Part shown: positions 23,519 to 36,060 of the stretch, piece by piece
Layout: the number at the start of each line of letters is the position of its first letter
Numbering within the stretch: the first letter of the stretch is position 1
Assembly (NCBI GenBank): GCA_029204225.1
Contig: CM055096.1
Location: forward strand, 36,183,073-36,247,072
DNA from: Diphasiastrum complanatum
Taxonomy: Eukaryota > Streptophyta > Lycopodiopsida > Lycopodiales > Lycopodiaceae
Length of the DNA: 64,000 bases
Reading direction: 5' to 3'
Position numbers and translations under genes: made by a program
Notes under the pieces: generated by a model
The model's database searches: none
Seen by the model: only the letters and a program-made list of their open reading frames with translations
What the model was told of the DNA's origin: nothing

Positions 23519-23849
23519 TACTATCCAATATTGGATCAACGCGTGTGATGCCACAAAAATGTTAAATATTGAATATCAACATAAATATGGCATGATATAC
23601 TTGAAAATGAAGATATGAGCTGGTTAAGTATAAATCATGAAGAGGCCTAAGTCATTTTTCGGGAATATATTTTCTAGGTACTTGCCTTGTAATTAAGGGC
23701 AAGACCTTTAAAAAGAAAAGACATTGCCTTGGATAACCTTTACTAGGTCGTCCATACGAAACGACTAGATACAAAAAGACATGTTAAACTAGAGTAACTT
23801 TAACTCATAGTTAAGTATACCTCCTATATCCACGGGATATGCACCGGTT
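23519..23849. other. Unassigned interval between H3-like ORF and gypsy gag
   Basis: No coding or repeat feature is recognised. It would hold any promoter or first exon of the H3-like frame, but neither can be identified. A possible splice acceptor (aaaggcgcag) lies just before the ACTAAGCAAACA codons. Confidence 0.25.
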
Positions 23850-24400
23850 AGTTTTAGATATTTTTAACCTTTCGTGTATATTTGCGAAGGGATTCTTTAC
23901 TCTTCTTCTGAACATTGTTCAGACGTCCAAGAATTCTAGATTTGTAACCTATCTCTCTGAACTGGTTCAGAAACACATCTTTCAGCAGGTATTAGGTTCC
24001 TACACGGCCTGGTTCAACTTGGCTGTACCAGATGCGTGCTTCCTTTCTTAGCAAACCAAGGAAGATTCGTAGTTTGTCTACGTCAGTTCCCTCGTTATTT
24101 GCATTGGCTATTGACTCGAATTGTGAGACATAGCTATCTGCATCATCGGAAGAAGTCCCTTTACAATAATCGTACTTAATTTTAGAGATAGGAGTGAAAA
24201 GTGCAGTAGGACCCTCCATACCGAAGCTAATTAGGAGTTCAAGTATTTGGGCAGTGATTTCGTCTAGATTTCTTCGACTAGTACTCTCACTTTGTCTTTG
24301 TAAAAATTCCTCTCTAAGCTTACGATATCGTTCTAATCTGGATTCTCTATTTGAGATACACTAGAATGGAGATGGATTTGTCAGATTTCTTATAACTTTC
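23850..24400 (-). pseudogene. Ty3/gypsy gag, N-terminal half (inverted block)
   Basis: Read leftwards from about 24,350, the frame gives NRESRLERYRKLREEFLQRQ, DEITAQILELLISFGMEG, then DADSYVSQFESIANANNEG, KLRIFLGLLRKEARIWYSQ and, after a frameshift at about 23,995, LLKDVFLNQFREIG and ESLRKYTRKVK. The pattern of F--L-G-A--WY followed by F---F is the retrotransposon gag domain. It stops near 23,850. The continuation of gag (ASAKNLE, basic and Ser/Asp-rich, zinc knuckles) is found on the opposite strand from 25,386, so this half has been inverted. The LTR and primer binding site lie immediately upstream. Confidence 0.75.
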
Positions 24401-24408
24401 CTGAACTA

Positions 24409-24426
24409 TCCCCAGCAACAGCGCCA
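24409..24426 (-). promoter_or_regulatory. Gypsy primer binding site
   Basis: The minus strand reads TGGCGCTGTTGCTGGGGA, closely matching the TGGCGCCGTTGCCGGGGA primer site typical of Athila/Tat-type plant gypsy elements, with two C-to-T differences. It lies between the LTR end and gag. Confidence 0.75.
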
Positions 24427-24432
24427 AAAATT

Positions 24433-25367
24433 GGTATATGTCGTACAATACCAACAAGGTTAATATAGATTTTATAGTAAAAAATGTCGTTCCCACAGAG
24501 GACAGTGTTAGTTATGTACTTGGTACAATTTATGACAAGTGGTTTCGAGTGTTATTCTGGATGTCGACAGACATTAAAAAGTAACCAGTATTACTTATGT
24601 TTGGGATGGGTAATGTTAATAAATTCAGAACAACAATCTGGCCTCTATCAAATTGAAGGAAGCACGTTCTACAGATGAGATGTTATCAGAGTAGTACAGC
24701 AATACTACACACTGGCTGATTAAGGTGTCAACAGAGAACCAAGAATTGTTCGATGCATTCGCGACTGTGCAGACAATTCATTAATTGTGTTCGCAAACTA
24801 TTTGTTTCTAAACAGAAGTCCTCAACAACTAAAGCCCAACTTAATGATTAAAGAACACAAAGAATTTTAGAACACATTAGAAACTTATGTCAATGCCAAT
24901 CAGGAAAACAGATCAAAGACTCAATTCTTCAGACATGGACTGTCTCTCATATGTATACATACAGCTTTATTCAATGATCATGCTAGACTGTACGAAAGAT
25001 AGTCGTTATTCGAGTGCCGAAAAGAAAGTATTTGCGACAGACGAATAAGATGGTTTTAAGACAGTTCTTTAGAGCATGCTTTACGGATACACAACAAATG
25101 ACTGTAATGCACTAGAGCATCTGTCTGATCAGAGAGTAATTCATGAAATGCATTAGAGATTGTTAGCAGACTCGAGATCACTCACACTCAGCAGTGCGGA
25201 GAACAGAGATAAGAGAGAATAACTCACAGAACTCTATTCACTTCTTCAATCTCTTACATAAGCATAAATTCTTCTCTCTTGATGATCGAGACTGAAGTGT
25301 GAGATTTATATATGTTCTACGGGACGAACAAACACACCTTTTAAACAGTAGGTGCGTCGCTCCCACA
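24433..25367 (-). repeat. Gypsy 5' LTR (about 935 bp, inverred block)
   Basis: Bounds are inferred. On the minus strand the block begins TGTGGGAGCGACGCACC and ends CATATACCA, six bases before the primer binding site. A TATA box (tatataaatctcac) lies at about 25,302-25,312 and would drive transcription leftwards into the inverted gag half. The matching 3' LTR was not found in the window. Confidence 0.55.
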
Positions 25368-27762
25368 AAAGGGTCTAGTTAACAATTAGACTGAAAGCAG
25401 TAATAGCTAGTGCCAAAAATCTTGAGACCTCGAAACTAGCACGAAAGCGACGATCGACTAAGAAATCTTGAAAGTCGAAGACTGATTCTAGTGACAGTGA
25501 TGATGATTCAGATTCTGATTCAAGTACCAGTTCTTCAAGCTCAAAATCTAAAAGCAACGATTCATCAAAAATCAGAAGCTGACAAAGGAGAGAGAAAGAA
25601 TAAACGACGAACTAAACGAAAGGACGACACGAAAGTTGTCGAGGATAAGTCGTCAACTTCCAAAGTTGAAAAGCTTTGGAAGAGTAATATGGCTGACCTT
25701 AATAAAAAGTTTATGACTTGAAAGTGCAGATCTCTGAAGTTGCAGATAAAAGACCAAAAGCATCTTCTTCCAACTCAGGAATGTGGTGTACGAAATGTGG
25801 AACTTCTGGACACACTAAGGAAGACTGCACCACTGCGAATGTCAAATACATTGAAGATCCTGTTCAGGAGGTACTTTTTATTTTTCAAAATGATGCGACT
25901 ACTAACTATGTACAGGGTACTGCAGCATCAGCCCAACAGGACAGACCCAAGTTCGCACCAAGAAGACATAATCCTCCTGAATTTGTTGGACTAGCGAAGT
26001 CTCAAATCGCAACTAAACCAGTTTCGGGCAGCTGCTACAACTGTGGAGAGCCGGGACATTTTTCTCCTGGCTGTCCTCAACCGCGAAAGCCGATTGGTTA
26101 TGTACCATTATGCTCGAATTGTAGAGAGCCTGGCCACAAGTATCCTGACTTCCCTCAGCCGCAGAAGCTGCGACCCAAATATCAGTATGTAGCAACACCA
26201 GCTGCTGCAGACACGAAAGCGAAAGTTGCGACTGATGCTGTTGTGTAGAGAATTGACGTTATTGAAGGAAAATTGCCAAAGACAGAAGATCAGTCCTGGC
26301 CAAGTGACATGGAGAAACTATTCAAAGTCACAACGAGAAGCAAAAGCTCCTCGAAACCTGATCATAAATCTTCGACAAGGCGCAGAAAATCCTCGAAGAA
26401 GAAATCCTCTAGCCAAACTACGAACAAATCTACGACTAAAGAAGATCTCAAAGATGACACTGACTATGACTGCGATGCTGTGAAGTTATTTGCAAAAGAT
26501 ATCTTGGCAGAAACAAAGGAAATCATCAACGCTGGACTTCAAACAATTGCTGTAGAGAAAGTCGTCCTTCCCCCGGACGAAAAAATCGCAAAGACGAAAT
26601 TGTCTAGTGTTGTTATTGATAAACCAACCTCAAAATCGAAGACGAAAGAATATGACATCGTGACTGATATTGGATCCCTTCATCCAAACATTACTTTTGA
26701 GCAGTTGTTGGCTGATAGCACTTATTACAGAAAGCAACTGAAAGTGCCCAATAAGAAGAAAAAAATTTCTCTGCCAGATGCTGGTGTTTTGTCTATCAAT
26801 TTAGGTGATCTCGGTGCACTTGAGATTGATATTACCATTGCGGGATGCCTGATTGAAAAAGTGCCAATTGACTCTGGTTCCAGTGTAAACATAATAACAG
26901 AAGACACAGTTCATGCTTTGGGACTGACTGACATTCAACCGAAACAACAAAACATCAAGTTACCTGATTCGACACGACGAAAACCTGTTGGAGAACTGAA
27001 TGATGCCATTGTCTACATTCAAGTCAAGCCACTCACAATGAATTTTATTGTTATCAAACCACTCGGTTTGTCATCCTATTTTGTGCTGATTGGATGGCCT
27101 TGGCTTTATCAATCAAATGCAAGTGTACATTGGAAATTCAGAGAGCTAAGATTTCAGACTGGTGAGACCAATAACCGAGGTAAGTCAGCAGAACAAATCA
27201 TAATCTAGAGTCGTGACAAATATGAAGGTGAAACTCCTTTGTCCGACACCAGCTTTACATCAGAAGAATCTTCGTATGCCTTGAATATGTTTTCCAATGA
27301 ATCTGATATTGAAGTGCAGTACTTTGAATGTTACGAGAATGCTGATGACGAAGAATTCTTCGATGCCTGCAACGCTGAAACAGATGTTTTGTATGAAGAA
27401 ATTAACATTGCAGACACGAACTTGAAAGAGTCTGACAATTTGAGTGATGAATCTGAATACGAATTTGGTAACAAAAACCAGGTTGACCACAAGAAAACAT
27501 CTGTGGAGTCAACCATGCGCAAATTCATGGCCATACCAAGGCCAGTATGACAGAAAATATCATATTACTAGATTCTATTGAACTGATTGAACTTGCACCT
27601 GGAAGATTTGTGCATGTTTTAAAGTCACTTGAAGAATCGGAGTTAGCGGAATTCACTGAACTATTGAAGGAGTATCAAGACGTTTTTGCCTGGTCACTCG
27701 ACGGTTTGAAGGGTATACCTCCAACTGCAACTGCTATAGCCAACAAGGTGCGAATAAATTGA
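25368..27762 (+). pseudogene. Ty3/gypsy gag C-terminus, protease and pre-RT region
   Basis: From 25,386 the frame continues gag with ASAKNLETSK and a Ser/Asp repeat region. After a frameshift at 25,718 it encodes three zinc knuckles at residues 24-37, 106-119 and 132-145; the third ends in Phe instead of Cys. Past one in-frame TAG at 26,246 a Lys-rich linker leads to an aspartic protease with VPIDSGSSVNIITEDTVHAL at about 26,866. A second TAG at 27,207 precedes an acidic segment (to 27,550). A frameshift then leads to [19 protein letters not shown], the conserved segment before gypsy RT, where the element is cut. RT, RNase H and integrase are missing. Relatively few stops suggest it is younger than its neighbours. 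Confidence 0.85.
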
Positions 27763-27890
27763 TGCCACTGGACTGAAGGTGTCAGTGTAAACTATTCCAT
27801 ATACTTGCTCAAATTCTTTAACCACTAAGCAAGCTTTCCATTTGGATATCGATCCATTTGGATTAAGCTTTATCTTGAAGATCCAGTCAA
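27755..27890 (-). pseudogene. Ty1/copia RT N-terminal fragment
   Basis: On the minus strand the frame reads [20 protein letters not shown], then [20 protein letters not shown], the standard start of copia reverse transcriptase (K-K----G----YKARLV-KG--Q--G-DY--TFSPV). About 45 codons survive between the cut gypsy element and a + strand copia gag. Confidence 0.8.
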
Positions 27891-27939
27891 GATTTGAAAA
27901 ATAACAGTTGATCAAGATTTGAAGGTTTGGACGTGGTCG

Positions 27940-30015
27940 AGATCTGATGGTTTCAGGTGTGGTCGAGATTGTCAGAATCAGCCAACATTCTATTGTCAAA
28001 CCAGCAGAACCAGAACTACTTCCAGCATGGGAAGCAAAGGATGGCAAAACGCTTGCCATTGTATCCTTAAATTTGAAGGACACTCAGATTGCTCATGTAT
28101 CAAACAACACCACCTCCAAAGAGGCGTGGGATATTCTTACAAGTATCTACAAGACTTCAAATGTATCGACGCATCTCTTTTTGAGGAGGAAGGTCCTCAC
28201 ACTCAAGATGAGCAAAGGCACCTCAGTCAGCAATCACCTGAACGAATTCAAATAGTTGCTGAATCAACTTGCTGCCATAGGTTCTCCTATTTCAGAAGAA
28301 GACTCAACAATGTCTCTTCTCGCTAGTCTTCCATCCTCCTATGACAACCGAGTATTACTTTTGAGCAATACTCCTGTGCTGTCTCTCCAGAAGCTTACAG
28401 TAAGTCTATTGTAGGAAGAGGTCAGGAGAAAGAACTTATCCACAACGAGTACCAAGTCAATGGCATTGTACCCTAATAAGCAGCAGTCCAAGAAGAAGAA
28501 CTTCAAGGATAAGAAGATGAAGGTAGAGCAGTCAGATTCAACGCAAAATTTACAACATCAGAACAACAATCACCAAAGACCAAAATCTTTCGTAGGTATT
28601 GCAAAAGATCCAATCACAACATAAAGGATTGTCACATCCTCAAACACAATGAAGTGAGGAAGAAGATGCAGCAGCACCAAGAAGGAGCTTCTGACTCTGT
28701 CAGAAATTCCCAAGAAGACGATAAGGTGCTAATGGTACAAGAACATTTGAGTAGAGATGCCTGCCAATGGTATCTTGATTCAAGTGCTTCACAGTAGATG
28801 ACGCCATGTAAGAACCTTTTCTCTACTCTCATAACAACTGACTCAAAGTACATTTTCTTTGACGACTCAAACTCCCACAAATTAAAGTCAAAGGCCAAGG
28901 CACTGTCTGACTTCAGTTCCCTGACGACATCACTACCAGTTAGATGGTGTACTTTGCATACCCAATTTAACAAAGAACTTATTGTCTATTAGCCAGATCA
29001 CTGATCAAGGCTATAGAGCTTTGTTTACTACTAGTCATTGTACTATTTTTGATGAAAATTCTAATGAAATCCTCGCGGCACACAGAGAAGAAAATTTGTA
29101 TATCTAGTCATGATTATGCACTTTCTGTGAGTAACTCGGATGCTCATGTTTGACATCAAAGACTAGGTCATTTAAACATGCGTTCAATCTTGTACATGCA
29201 TCATAACAAATTGGTCAAGGATATGAATATCAATGTTGTTTCTATAGCCAATCAGGTTGTCTGTGAAAATTGTTTACTAGGGAAACAACCTAGAACAAAA
29301 TTTCCAAGAGGACAAGCCAGGAGAGCGAAGTCCATTTTGTCACTGATTCACAATGACTTATGTGGTACCATGAGTGTACCCTCTTTGGGTCAAGCTGTAT
29401 ATTTTATCACATTCATTGATGACTACTCCTGATTCACCAGAATTACGTTCATAAAAAACAAGTCATAAGCATTCAATTGCTTCAAGGAGTTCAAGCAATT
29501 CGCTGAGAACGAAACTGGTCAGAGAATCCAGACCTTCGGTTTGACTTAGGAGGAGAGTACTTATCAAATGAAATGGCGGACTATCTATCACCATGCAGCT
29601 TGACAATCAGTTCACAACCAGCTATACTCCACAACAGAATAGCGTAGCTGAGCGAAAGAATCGTACATTGTTGGAAGCTGCACGATCCATGACTGTCAGT
29701 GCTCAATTACCCCAGATTTTTGGGGTAAAGCAATTTCTACAGCCTGCTATCCGCAAAATTATTCTAGCATGAAGGCAATCAACTCCAAGACACCCTTTGA
29801 AGCCCACTACAGCTACAAACCAAGTCTGAAACATTTACATATAATTGAATGTCTTTGCTATGCTCAAATTCCGTTTGATCTGAGAAAGAAATTACACCCT
29901 GTAAGCTGTAAGTATATCTTCATCGGCTATTCAACATCACACAAGGCATATCATATCCATGATATTGACACAGGTCGTGATGTTTCTTCCTTGAAGACAA
30001 GTTTCATGATTTCAA
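27940..30015 (+). pseudogene. Ty1/copia gag-protease-integrase, decayed
   Basis: Gag (from about 27,947) contains [38 protein letters not shown] and the SLLASLPSSYDN motif, with a stop after NHLNEFK. The protease at 28,768 reads WYLDSSASQ, then a stop, then MTP: DSG has become DSS and the H of the usual QHMT is lost. The pre-integrase domain has RLGHLNMRSIL and CENCLLGKQPRTKF. Integrase fragments run through SLIHNDLCGTM and FFITFIDDYS-like residues with several stops, and end with ECLCYAQIPFDLRKKLHPVS and FIGYSTSHKAYHI near 29,970. No RT follows. It is similar in arrangement to the copia at 3.1-5.0 kb but a different family. Confidence 0.85.
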
Positions 30016-30779
30016 GCAAAAGCAGCAAATGTAGGAGTCTGTCACAACAGCTCCATATAGATATTAGACATAGAAATGCAAAAACTGGGCTTGTAGGAAC
30101 TCGAGCCATGTCACATGCAAAAAGTCCAAGTGTTCTAATATGACATGCAATGCATGCAAAAGTTGTAATGGACACATGCATGATGATTTGTACATTAGTA
30201 ATGTAGAATTTGCCACATGTAAAAAGTAGGTAGATGTAGGTGGATATACATGCATGTAAAGTGATATGTGTCACTATTTTGGTAGATTAGACCTTTAGAT
30301 GTGGACAAAAGTAGTTGCATGTTAGTACTACCACGAGCTACAAGCATTTCCTATATATGTAAGTGAGAATCCTCACTAAACTTGATGATGAATCAAACTT
30401 TGTAGCAAATTCATGTTAATTTGGATTGTAATTTTGTAAGCTTGTAATGTGATTCTCTCTCTAACTCGAGGAGAGCCTTTTTCTCATGTAATTAGTTTTC
30501 ATTGTACTTTTTCACATGTGTGGAATGTAGTTTCTTTTGACGATTTGCATTATGAATTGTGTTCTAGCCTTGGATTCTAGCATTAGATTGTGGATTTCAC
30601 TCTATATGAGGTTCATGTGCTATCACAAAGCTTAGGGAAGGTCATTAACACATTAATGGTTTGTTCACACATGTGGTTTGCTGGATTTTTCACAAAATAT
30701 ACTTATAAGATCTCTAAGAAACAAAAAAAATTTCCCATTGCTCCTAGTACCACTATTGAACATCTTATATTTTGATGAA
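30016..30779. other. Possible LTR, unconfirmed
   Basis: There are no coding motifs. A TATA-like ctatatatgtaagtgag at about 30,352 followed by tctctctctaactcgaggagagcc and a T/G-rich tail has the look of LTR promoter, transcribed R region and polyadenylation signals. No second copy was found in the window, so boundaries cannot be set. Confidence 0.3.
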
Positions 30780-33200
30780 TCAATGTCAACAATTAAAAAA
30801 TCTTTGGTAGATTTGTCGACAACTGAAAAATCTTCCAAATCAAATTGAAACGATTCATTGGTCGGATCTTTAACTCCAAAGCATAGAATATAAATGTTGA
30901 GTAGTCTTCACTTTGAAAGTGTGGTGAATGACTTAATTCACTTTCTTTGAGCTGAACAACCTCATTGACTAGTTGATTCATGATTGTTTGTCCATTGATT
31001 GTCCATTGATCAAATTAAAGCGTTGATAAGGGTTTTTTCTTAGACTTTGATGGTCAGAGTGAAACTCGAAATGGTACTCACCCATGAGTTGACCCTCACT
31101 TGAAATGCCATGCTGAAAAACTGACTACTGCTCGAGGTTGCATCCAACATCATCTTGCTCTTTGAATTGGTTAACACCATTAGTTTGACACTGTATGTTA
31201 GGTTTGATGTGAATTCTGCATTTGGCTATGGACTAGTTCTGCATGTTGAACATCTTCTTTATTGTGTCCTTGATTTTCTTTCATTGGATCTTCAACTGTT
31301 TTAACCTACTTGTCTTCATAACCAAGTTGTTCCAATTGGTGAAAATGACCATTTGATTCATGAATTCTCTCATGGTCAGAAACCCATAGTTGGTTATAAT
31401 CACCACAAAGAGTTGCAACTTGACTTTTGACTTCCATGGTTACCACATATTTCATAAGTTGACTCATTCAATTGACCAATATCTATATCTGGAATTTGTT
31501 CTGCCAATTGAACAATATCATTCCCATAATCAGGGTATGCATCTTGGGATGAAAAACCATGGTCTTCTTGGTTAGAACTTTTGTCATCTTCAACTATTCT
31601 TGATGTTGTTCTTCAACTTTTTTTGAACAATTTTCTGATGATGTTGATGAAGAATCATCAAAATCACTTGGCCTATCATTTTCTTGCATTTCCATATTAA
31701 CAAGTTTTCCCAATTGAATTATAGGTGCTTTGTCACGATCTTTCAATTTTTGTAACTACATTATCATTTTCTTGAACCATTTCTCTCCTCCCTCCCTTAT
31801 GTGTCTGATATCTAGCAATTGCCATACATGCATAGTGCGCTCTAGTGGTGTTGAGAACTCACTTGCAGCATCACGTTGAGAGTATAAATATTCTATAAGC
31901 TTTCATTGTAGATGAGTATTCAACCATCACACCTTTAATAGAACTAGGATCATCTTTCTTCCTAGTCTCTAAAAGCATATGAACAAAGGAAATACGTCCA
32001 AATTTTCTAAGCTGATCAACCTTAGGTTTCTCCTTATACAACATCTAAGGTGATTTTCTTCCTAGAACAAGATGAGGAAGTCTATTGCAAAGATAATTAG
32101 CAAATGTGATTGCTTCTCCCCAAAAATCCTTTGGGAGAGATGCTTCAATCCTAAGTGCTTTTGCACATTCACATAAAGTTCTATTTTTTCTCTCAGCAAC
32201 CCCATTTTGTTGAGGGGAATAAGCACCAGTAAACTCTCTTTTAACTCCCTCTTGATCACAAAAGTCATTGAATTTGTTGTAGATGTACTCTCCACCACCA
32301 TCACATCTCAAAACTTTTAATTTGAAGGAGAATTTCTTTTCTACTAAAGCTTTTAACTAGAGGGAAACATCAAACACCAAAGACTTGGAAGATAAGAGAT
32401 ACAACCATGAAAATCTTGTATAATTATCAATAAAGGTGACAAAGCATGTATCTCCTCCTTTTCTCTTGGAAAATGAGAAGTGGACATCTGAGTGCTCAAG
32501 CTCAAATGGATGATGAGTCTTGATGTTGGATCTTGGAAAAGGACTCCTATGTGATTTGGCAATAGCACATGCTTCACAAGGCTGAAGCTCCTTTGACATA
32601 GTCTTTAGCAATGCAATAACTTTTCCATCCTTGACCATAGATTCCATGGCTTTGAAGTTGGGATGGCCCAATATTTTATGCCATAAGTCTTCTTGAGAAA
32701 TCTTGGTCTTCTAGAAAACATCACAAGTGTTAGCTCTGTCACTAGAATCTAGTTTGTATAGCCCTCCAAATCTAGATCCACTAGCAACAACCTCATCTTC
32801 TCTCTTGATTACACAAGTGCCAACATCAAACTTGACATCTAGGCCAATATCAAACAATTGACCAGCACTAATGAGATTGTTTGTTAGTTTTGGCACATAA
32901 AGGACATTCTTGAGGCACAAAATTTTTGAGGATGCAACATTCAAGGGAATACTTCCTACTCCTTTAATTCTACACTCAACATCATTTGCAGTATAGATGG
33001 ACTTTTTAATACCCTCATAAGGTATGAGACTAGAGAAATAATTTTTTGAATCACACATATGGTAACTAGCCCCAATATCAATCCACCACAATCCATCATT
33101 CTTGAAAGGAGAAGAAGAAATACTAGACACCATTGTGAAGAATTGCCAAATATTGGCAAATCTAGCTTGATCAAAAACCATGAAGAATAGTGTAAATTTT
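30780..33200 (-). pseudogene. Ty1/copia protease-integrase-linker, partly open
   Basis: Reading leftwards from 33,200, the protease has LWWIDIGASYHMC (catalytic Asp codon 33,077-33,079; DSG changed to DIG), then YTANDVECRIKGVG and NVLYVPKLTNNLIS. A pre-integrase segment has MGHPNFKAMESM and CEACAIAKSHRSPF. The integrase keeps its second Asp in RCDGGGEY (codon 32,300) and the Glu in NGVAERKNRT, 35 residues apart. The C-terminal KPKVDQLRKFGRI region lies at 32,000 and an acidic linker with many stops continues to about 30,780. Gag is missing; the frame is preceded directly by the dispersed repeat at 33,118-33,510. RT is also missing. Confidence 0.85.
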
Positions 33201-33510
33201 GTACATGATTGGGTTCCACACATGTATGGCAAAATGCCACATGGCAATCCACTCCTAATATAGGTTAGGTCAGTTCAAGAGAGTTGGTCATGTATTTGGT
33301 GGTCATCCCTACTTTATAAGACCTACACCTAAGTTTAAGGCAAAAATTTGACCAACTAGCTACCTGCCAAGCATAACTCTAGGATCTAGTCTAGGGTTTC
33401 ATTTTAGGGCAAGAAGAGTGAGTTAACTTTCTTATTACATGCTGGAAATCCACCTAACTTCAATAAGGAAGTCAAATTTGCTATGTATTCCAAGCTCCCA
33501 TAGTGAGAAG
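33118..33510 (-). repeat. Dispersed 390 bp repeat, copy 2 (inverted)
   Basis: The minus strand of this block matches the + strand of 8,446-8,832, sharing tatcttctcactatgg at one end and ggcaattcttcaca at the other. At the latter end the sequence continues into the copia protease frame. Confidence 0.7.
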
Positions 33511-33526
33511 ATAGGACATTTTTGGC

Positions 33527-33612
33527 GCATACCTTCTAGAAGCTAGTGAGAGATTGAATTCTACAAATTATGCTATCTGGAAGGTTAGGATGGAGTCACT
33601 CTTGGTGCTCCC
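33527..33612 (+). pseudogene. Copia gag scrap
   Basis: About 28 codons reading YLLEASERLNSTNYAIWKV followed by RMESLLVL match, almost residue for residue, the gag at 7,320-7,230 on the other strand. It is a short truncated copy of the same copia family. Confidence 0.75.
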
Positions 33613-34390
33613 TTTGTCATCCATGTAGTGTCACTTGCAGATCACTAATCTCCTGGGGTAGCCATTGAATGTGTATCATCAAATTTGGAATTTCAAGAAT
33701 ATGGTCCTCTAAATCACTTCCCATCTCTCCCATAATGGAATCTAGAACTTCATCTTCTTCAGCTATGTCAGATTGCATAGAAGAGTTATTGAGTGATCTA
33801 TCATGAAGTTCAAGCAATCGACGGTGGCTTCGACCTCCATCCAATCCACTACCTAGGTTTGGGTGTTGTCCTTAATCACTATTCGCCTCCAACATCTTGG
33901 AAGTTTTGATTCTATTTCTTCTTCCACAATTCACTTAGTAGTAGCTGAACTAGCTATTATTTTTTGTTGATCTGCAGGTGTCACATCCTAGGTGGTCGAC
34001 CCTTGAGCTTTTGGTCCCAATCCCAAATTAGCTCAATAGTGAACTTCTACAATTGATCGTTTTGTTGAATTTGTAGGTTTTCTAAGGCTTTAGTAAAGGC
34101 ATCGGATGAGGTTATGGTAGAAGATGTGAAACTGAATCTTTCCTTTTCTCTTGTCTCAATGGTGCCCTTTAGATCAGTTGATTGACCTATTTGGATCACT
34201 TCTTGAGCTCTCATTGGCCTTCCATATTGCATCGACAAATGCTTTACTAAAGGTGTTCATGCTCACTCTTGCATTTCATGTGGCGCCAAATGCTTTTAGG
34301 CAGTCCATCCATAAACATGAAATCACATTCGAATCAAGTACACTAGAGGGGTACATTTTCCCTTTAACTTTTTGACCATTTTGATGAAAT
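33613..34390 (-). other. Degenerate ORFs, possibly retroelement gag
   Basis: Two short minus-strand frames (33,844-33,617, beginning MDGGRSHRRLLELHDRSLNN, and 34,238-34,047, with MRAQEVIQIGQSTDLKGTI) are separated by stops. Their composition, and a MDGLPKSIWRHMK-like stretch at about 34,310-34,270, suggests a gypsy gag remnant. No zinc knuckle is visible, so the assignment is weak. Confidence 0.3.
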
Positions 34391-34396
34391 CTTTAT

Positions 34397-34600
34397 GCTG
34401 GGGGTATTCCCAACATATTGTAAATAAATAAAATTGGAAAAGTAGAAATAGTTGTGAGGGTCATGGTATCTTGTGTGTATAAGCCCATGGCCCAATGAGC
34501 ACACAAGTCAAGTTGTAAATAGAATAAAAGGCTTGGGCCTTATTGTTAATTAAATAAAACTTGAGGCCACAATATCAAGTTTTGCTATACTTAATTTGAT
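34397..34600 (+). repeat. LTR 5' fragment, copy 2
   Basis: It begins gctgggggtattcccaacat and shares tataagcccatggcccaatg with the copy at 6,261-6,479, in the same orientation. The sequence diverges after about 200 bases. Confidence 0.6.
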
Positions 34601-35430
34601 TACAGCTCTGTTTGTTCTGCGTTCAGATTTGTTTCAATATTGCTATGCTTTTCTATGTTCTGTCTGACTCTTTTATTGCTCAATCTGATAGTCTATTCCT
34701 CGCAAATTATTATTAGTCTAGCTGTCCGTGACTAATATTTAGTCTTGTCTTTTGCGAGTAGTTTGCGCCTGATTATCAGTTGAGCTCAGTCTAGCCCTTC
34801 GCGAATAATTCGTGACTAATAATGTGTCTAGCTGTTCACGACAAATTATCTTTATGATGTTTTGTTGCTTAATGTTTGGCTACGTAACAGTTCGAACATG
34901 ATTTCAATCACTAACGTTCTCTTCGTGTTTGATAGGCATAGTCATGCTTAGGGAAAGAGTAAGATAGCTCATTCCGCTGTGCACAAACACTTTCTGTTCG
35001 AGTTCGTTTCTTTTTTGAGTTTCGAGTTCGCTTCTTTTTCGAGTTTCGAGTTCGCGTCTTTTCGTGTTCGTTTCTTTTTGAGTTATTTTCGTTCCTCACA
35101 ATCACACACACTCTTTCACCGATTTCGCAACAGTCCAATCATTGTACACCATTTCCACTCTTCATGGATCTCGAGCTACTACGAGTGAGAGTGAGATTAA
35201 GTCCACACTTAGCTTTTTATGAGACATTTGGAGGTACATTTGGAGGTTGCATGCTCCAATACTTAGATTATTTTTCACATTCTCTCTCTACCCGAGAGCT
35301 TGATGTAGCATTATCTCTCTACTTGAGAGAAAGCCAATTTTATACTTAGTTTTTTTCATCCAAAGTTGTCTCTCATTATGTGTGGTGAATGGTATGTGAT
35401 AGATGCATGTGTTGTTTGAGATGTCCTCAC
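34601..35430. other. Unassigned interval with TTCGAGTTCG minisatellite
   Basis: No gene is recognised. At 34,995-35,085 the word gagtttcgagttcg and truncated forms recur four or five times with T-rich spacers. The section may be the remainder of the LTR beginning at 34,397, but no end was identified. Confidence 0.35.
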
Positions 35431-36060
35431 ACGTGTGAAAAGTACACAAGGTAGAGGCAAAAAATTCGAGGAAGAAATTATATGAGAGGGGGAAATTCAA
35501 GTAGATGCATTTTCCATCAAGCATTGGGAGATCAAACATGGGAAATTGGAAACAAGATGATGGAAACAAATGACAAGAAAATTGGAGGAATAAATAAATT
35601 GTTCATATTACAGCAAATCAGGTCATTGGGAGAGTAAGTGCTACAAGAAACAGAAATATCAGAGATGAAGGAAATATAAATGGTAGACAAACAATTATCT
35701 AAACCATAAACAAGAAGATGAAGATCACGATGATGAATGTGAAAGCTCTAATATGTTTATAATTGCATGATGGCAAGTGATGAACCAAGCAACACAAGGT
35801 ATATCAATGATGGTGCCTCAAGGCATATCACTTTTAGATAAGATTGATTTTCGAAATTCATGTGGATAATGAAACAGACAAAGTAGATGGCAAGATTTCA
35901 CTAGTGAAAGTAGTAGGACTGGTACCAGTCAGATTTCCTTATGTAAAAAAGATAGCCTATGTTTAGTATATACCTGAATTGGCCAATAATATCCTATTGA
36001 TGGGAACTAGGTGTTTGGAAGCAATTGCCAAACTAGAAGGTTTCTAGCTAGAACTTGAGT
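35431..36060 (+). pseudogene. Ty1/copia gag zinc knuckle and protease remnant
   Basis: A basic RGRGKKFEEE segment is followed at about 35,601 by CSYYSKSGHWESKCYK, a zinc knuckle whose second cysteine has become Tyr. About 200 bases on, NDGASRHITF at 35,807 marks the protease, with the canonical DSG altered to NDG. A copia pre-integrase-like PYVKKIAYV segment follows. Stops occur throughout. It is a fourth copia family relative to the others in the window. Confidence 0.65.
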
